A stretch of DNA of 64,000 bases from Patiria miniata (taxonomy: Eukaryota > Echinodermata > Asteroidea > Valvatida > Asterinidae): positions 25,359,162-25,423,161 of the forward strand of contig NW_024037072.1 of the NCBI RefSeq assembly GCF_015706575.1. Reading direction: 5' to 3'. The notes beneath the pieces were generated by a model that was not told the DNA's origin, searched no databases, and saw only the letters and a program-made list of their open reading frames with translations. Made by a program: the position numbers and the translations under genes. Below, in pieces: positions 54,001 through 60,000 of the stretch. Each line of letters opens with the position of its first letter. The first letter of the stretch is position 1.

Positions 54001-57000
54001 TTGTGATGTGCATTCCACCAATCAAATGACAAGGAACTGCATGTCAGTTATAAATATAAAATACATTATATTTTGGCTGGTGAAATTTTTTGGCTGAAAT
54101 TATTTTTAAAATACACTGAATTTTGTCTGTGCTCAGAAGATCTCAGACCTGGCTCCTAAACCTTGAGTAAGTTTCAATTGTAGTTTGAGTCTTGAGTCAC
54201 AAGTGTCATTATCCCAGTAAAACGAAATTCAACAATATCAAGTGATACCGCATCACTTCTAGTAAATTCAACTTTAAAAGATTACTTATTGTGATGAAAA
54301 AGTAAGATTGAAACAAAAACAAAATATTACAGGCAAATTGATCAAGGTGCAAAGTCTGGAAAGCACTTGGGAAAAAAAAGAAAGATTGCACATTCATTCA
54401 TTGGTCACTTGCCTGCCAAAATGTCATTGCAGCCATCCGAAGGCGCTAGTCAAATCTTCTAAAGGCCAGCCCTCATCAAAGGCTGTGAGGGCATTGGTTC
54501 ACTGACCTCTTGCTGGGGGGCACACACCGAAGATAAAATAAGATTACTTCACTTTTGCAAAAGACCTATTACACAGAGTCGGACATGTCAAAACACTCAT
54601 AGTATTCTTTGTCCTGGTGACTTCTCACTTAATCCTACAAGGCAGGTACTTGTTACACCAAGTACTGCCTGCAGGCACCCAGATAAGTCCTTGTGTTATA
54701 CCTGCTCATTTTTAGCTGGGCTGGAGACTATTTTGGAAAGTGATCCCCACTGCCAATTATCAACAGCTCATTCTGGGAGTGCTTGATATTGTGAAGCTAG
54801 GGCTATAATATAGGATAGTTAGACTGGTGGGACATTGATAGGGGTGGGCTGGTTGCTCCAGGGGGGGTTAGCTCCTCGGAGAGTCTGTGTCAGTTTTGGA
54901 ATGATAAGTGAGAAGTTCCAGTTTTGGAGCCAATGCACTTGTGAGATTTGTGAAGCTGTGGTCTGCGTAAATCTCCATGGCGTAATCCACCATTCTATCA
55001 TCCTTGCCCTTCAAGGCAGTAGGAGTGTTTGCAATTGCCGGCAATTGCTCGGAAATGTATACCAGACAATTTAATGAGAAAATCCTTGCTCAAGTCAAGT
55101 TAGGATTGGCATTCGCAAGAAAACAATAATTGAAGGCGGTTTAAAGCTATAGTCCATCATTTGTAATTAGTGCATTTTGTTGGTTTGAAGCAACAAAAGT
55201 GTTCAAAATCTAATGAAGGATACTGAACAACTTACTTGATGAAGTTTCAGCCCAGCTTCAGCTTCATATTCCGAGAAAAACAGCATTCTAGGATCTCAAT
55301 TTAAAATCAAAAGTTGCTAAATCATGTTTCGAATTGTTTTGAATTGCAGCTATACGCGATGTTGCGCACTGATCCAACGAATTACAGCAACCGCGCGCGC
55401 CTGTGCGTCGTTCGAATGCTTGTGCGCGCTGCGCCGAATAACAAAACGAACAGCTAATTTAAATTTTCCTACGGTGCTTCTTAAGAAGCACCGTTGGAAA
55501 TGCCTTCTTTCGTTGATTTCTTCAAAATGAGAGCTTGCCAGAAAGGATAATTTTACAGGGAGTTTAGTCCCCTTACTATCTTTCAACCAGTTTGTTTTTC
55601 AACAATAATTACGCCGGTTACTTTTTTGGATAGCTGCAAATGATGGACTCGGGCTTTAAGAAAATGTGCACACGGGCCCAATTTTCTGACATGTGCATTG
55701 GCAACGGAATCCAGTTACGACACCCCAAAACTGTATAGTATCCACTGAGCTGAATATTTTTGTTGTTTTGTTGTTATGCACCCTTCTTAAAGTTTTTGAG
55801 CAATTTTGTTGCTTCAAACGAAAGAAAAAATTCACAGAAAGCTAACGATCCTGAGTCGTGCATGTGCATTGTCATTATACTGTACTCTAGACCCGAAAAA
55901 CAAGAACACAAAAACTCAAAATTTTCAGGAAACACGGAAATCCGACAAAAACCTTCGCCTTCTTGGTGGACAAGCATTCAGAATGTGTGAATCATTTCTT
56001 CAAACTTTAGTATGAGAAGCAAACTCCAACAAATTTGCAATGACGATTTTTCTTGCAAGTTATGAACACACTTCACCAAGATCACGTGCTTCTTGTATCA
56101 GACCATTACACGTACTTCGGAAGGAATAATCAGTTTTTATGACAATTCTACAAGACTTACATAAACAGATTGTATTGATATAAATGTACTTTCTCAATGC
56201 CAGTGAAAATATCGAGTGTATTTAATCCTATTTTAATAAATATTTCATCGTAAGAAATCCAAGCCTCTTGCTTTTCATTTGATTTTGTAAACATTCAACA
56301 TTTCTCTCCCCCCCCCCCACTTCACCCTACTGAATGTACCGGGACTATCAATCTTGCCAGCTGTAAAGTTGGTTTGTGTAAACCAAAGTTGTTGGCCTGC
56401 ATGATGCCGGAAACAAAAATATTTTTAAGTGTGCTGACATAAACAACAGGAACGTTGCACAATTCCGAAACCCAGACACTTCCATGCGCATAAATCAGTG
56501 GCAGTGTACTAATTGGCAGGCTTGACAGAAATATTGGCACAGACTTCTTGTTCTCCAAAAGTGGGAGGGGGGTAGCTCTACCACCCCCCTCCCACAACAA
56601 CAGGTGGAACAATGTACTTGAATTAAAGGGGACAACTTCAGGAAGATGCAATTTTTTTCCCCATTTTCTAAATTTGTCGGGTAATAACCAGATATTTGAG
56701 CCTAAACCACAAAGTCTGGAGACAAAGTAATTCTGGTTCCAGCGTACCGTGGGCATGATTATTTCCCTAACCGAGCATTGATTATCAAATGTCCATTGAC
56801 TGGTTCAAATTTCTCAAGCGGTAGGGGCCGTAAATTAGGTTGCCCGGATCAATTTCATTGTGTTGTCAGTATTGATAATGTTGAAGGGCACTAGGGTGTT
56901 GTTTTATTGTATGTGGTACACCTTATGGGTATTCATGTACTGTATAAAAAGTACTTTCTACATTTTTTTTTGGGGGGGGGGAACTATATTTAGGCAATTC

Positions 57001-60000
57001 TTGTCAGAAACAAAAACAGTAGGGCAATTCCATGCAACAGTGGACATGGCTGAAAAGTGGACAATTTATGAATCTTCAAAACTACAAGCACCACAACCTC
57101 AAATGTGGTATCAAATTAAAGGATACAACAAGACCTTTCATTTGAGTCATGTGTCAGTGAGATTAAATATGTTAAGTGTATTGCTTTTGTAAAAAAAATG
57201 TATTTTGGCTAAAATTATGGATTTTAGACCTCATTTTGGCATCTTGTTTTCACATGCAAAATGCAAGTTTATTGTGAGTTTTTGTTTTTAATAAAGAGAA
57301 AAATATTGTATTTTTAAAGCATATTTAAATTTTACGCCAAAGAGTTTTTTTATTTGATTATTAGTTTCTTATGTGTTTTAAAGAGGTTGTGTGTGGAATG
57401 CTTGAAGACATTTCCGTCATTTTTCGGGTATACATGTATGTAGCCTAAGGTGTGATGAAATAAAAACGACTATTGTGTCTGTCATGAAATGAGTACAAAA
57501 GGTACTTTAGAGAGCTGTTTTTCAGGTCCTGTTTCGACCCGAACGTGCAATGTGTGTAAAAGTCATCGTTGGGGGCAGCAAACAAAACATAGTAAATCGT
57601 GACTTAATAAACAGGACTCCCGATGCAGCGTAGTATAAACGAGTCCTGTTTATTACGTCACGATTTAGCAAACAAAACATAGTAAATCGTGACTTAATAA
57701 ACAGGACTCCCGATGCAGCGTAGTATAAACGAGTCCTGTTTATTACGTCACGATTTACTATGTTTTGTTTGCTGCCCCCAACGACGACTTTTACACAAAT
57801 TGCACGTTTGGGTCGAAACAGGACCTGAAAAACAGCTCTCAAAAGTACCTTTTGTACTCATTTTTATGACAGACACAATAGTCGTTTTTATTTCATCACA
57901 CCTTAGGCTACATATACCCGAAAAAAGACGGAAATGTCTTCGAGCATTTCACAACCTCTTTAACTTGTACAGTTTGCATTCCAATTTACCAGACTTTCCT
58001 CTTTATGCATGTGTGCTGTATGCTCAAGTTGCATGTTCAGTACACCATTGTGATGCTTTTGTGGTGCTGCTCATGCAGTGGTCTTCAAAGTTGCATTTTA
58101 GACTGAATGGGAATGGCGTCCGGTGCCTCAATGTAATGACAGGCAGTGGCGCAGGTGGGGGGGGGGGGGGGGTGGGGGGAGCTTGATTTGACCTTGGTGA
58201 TATGTATGTGGCCTATTTTCGAGTAGTACAGTATTTGGGTGTAAGTGGCGCCACCAATGTCAAAATAGTCCTCCCCCCCCCCCCCCCCACCAAAAAAACA
58301 AAAAAACACGTTATTTTTGTTTGCGGGCAAAAATTGTGGGCACAATTTTAACTTCTCACAATTTTTGGAAAAAAAACCAAAACTTGTGAGCCTCTCCCAA
58401 AGCCAAATCCTGGGTGCGCCACTAATGACTTGCCCTGCCAGTGTTTTGTAAAAAGGCTCATAAGATGCCGTAACAGGATAGGAATTGGTCGTGGAGAGCC
58501 AAAAGTTTATGTTGGAAAAGTCATGCTCTGTAGCTCCAGTTTGTTGGCCTAATAAATCATAACAGCCTCCCAACAAATTGTTTTTCCATGAAGTTATGCC
58601 TAATCAACTCGTTACGGTTCCCTGCATGGCATCACTCTGCTGTTAAACAGTTGCCCCCACTTCAGAAATGTAAGGTTGAAGTAATCACAATTCGATGATT
58701 GATTCATGGAATTGTACACATACATGTACATGTACAATATATTATTATCTCTTGCCTGCTGTTGAGAAGGGACACTTTTTTAGGTAACCCTTTTTTGAAC
58801 CTATGACACCAAAGAGGACAATATTAAAAGTAAACTTGAAATATTTGTCGTTCTGTTTGTTGTTTGTTTTATGATTTTCATTTTCATTTTTTTTAGCAGT
58901 TTGTTTTACTACTTGGCACTGTACTCGTACACATGTACTGTTTAAAAAAAATATTGTACTCCATACTTTGCGAATAGACTTTATTCACAAGATGGCCATA
59001 TTAAATTAAAAGCGAGGTAAAATCTTCATTTTTGGAACTTGCGAATAAAAATGAAATTAATGAAATAAAGTTAGTTACAAAGTTGAGGCTTGGAACACAA
59101 ATAGTCTGGCACCAACCAATAGAACAGTTTACAATTGATAAAATACATTCAGGGAACATGATCAAAAATGGCTTCATCCTGAATAAGGTGTATGTCTGAT
59201 TTGAACGTGCAGTTTCCAAGGTTTCTGTGACGAATTCTTTGATTGTTTAGAATTGTCAACAAAGAAAGAAACAAAGAAATTTACCCGGAGTGGGATTTGA
59301 ACCTCTGACCATCAGAACACCGTATCAGTGCTCTACCAACTCAGCTACTGCTACCTGTGGTAGCCCTTTGTTGATGGTCGTTAAATTTTTCAGTGCCTTA
59401 ATAAATAGGGTTATGATTTTGTTATATACATCAAACATAAGAACTAGAATTTTTGCAACATTACACTTCTTTAAAGGCAGGCCAGTAGGAGCATTGGTAA
59501 ATACCTAGAAAAGCACCGACTGATTCAATGAGAAAAAAAGCTTGCTCAAAGTAAAGATGAGGATGATACCAAATACTCTGTGAAATTTTTCCAACAGAAA
59601 TGGTTTTGATTGAAGGAAAACAACCGTAGATGGTGGTTTTTTAAAAAAAGTGTGCACGTGGGCACACTTTTTTACATGCGTCAGCAACAGAATCCAGTTA
59701 CGAGACCTCAACAAATTGTGCATTTTTTTCCTGTCATAATGTGAAACAGCCACTGAGATTAAACTTCAATGTGGTAGTTCTGTGATTTTAAGCAAATTTG
59801 TCACTTCTAATGAAAAAATACACCAAGAATATAATGATCCTATAGATGTACATGTACCTTTAGCCCATAAATGATTTTTGTGGTTTTTGATATCTCAACA
59901 GATTGCCCAAGCTCACTCCAACGCCTCGGCCCTGCGTGAGGCTCTCCAGCGCAGTGTGGCCTCCAGCGGTCATCCCGCCGGTCAGCCCACTGGCCATAAC

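Larger units (their letters stand above)
51186..59901 (+). other. Intron I-J (8.7 kb), probable GC-AG intron
   Basis: The 5' end is GCAAGT directly after AAG and the 3' end is tatctcaacag. It holds family A copy f, hairpin F3 with its body, family B copy 3 inside another repeat, hairpin MITE copy 2, a hAT-like element and a tRNA-like sequence. Stretches 51230-52110, 52660-53510, 54050-55030, 55910-57370 and 58430-59270 show nothing nameable beyond G or C runs. Confidence 0.75.

Noticed and set aside
57522-58186. Open frames of 106 and 157 codons
   Set aside because: They are produced by the inverted arms and duplicated tip of the hairpin MITE; the minus-strand frame even repeats its own residues because of the 90-bp duplication.
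59277-59372. Functional tRNA gene on the minus strand
   Set aside because: Boxes A and B are perfect, but acceptor, anticodon and T stems do not pair properly. Called a SINE head or tRNA relic instead.
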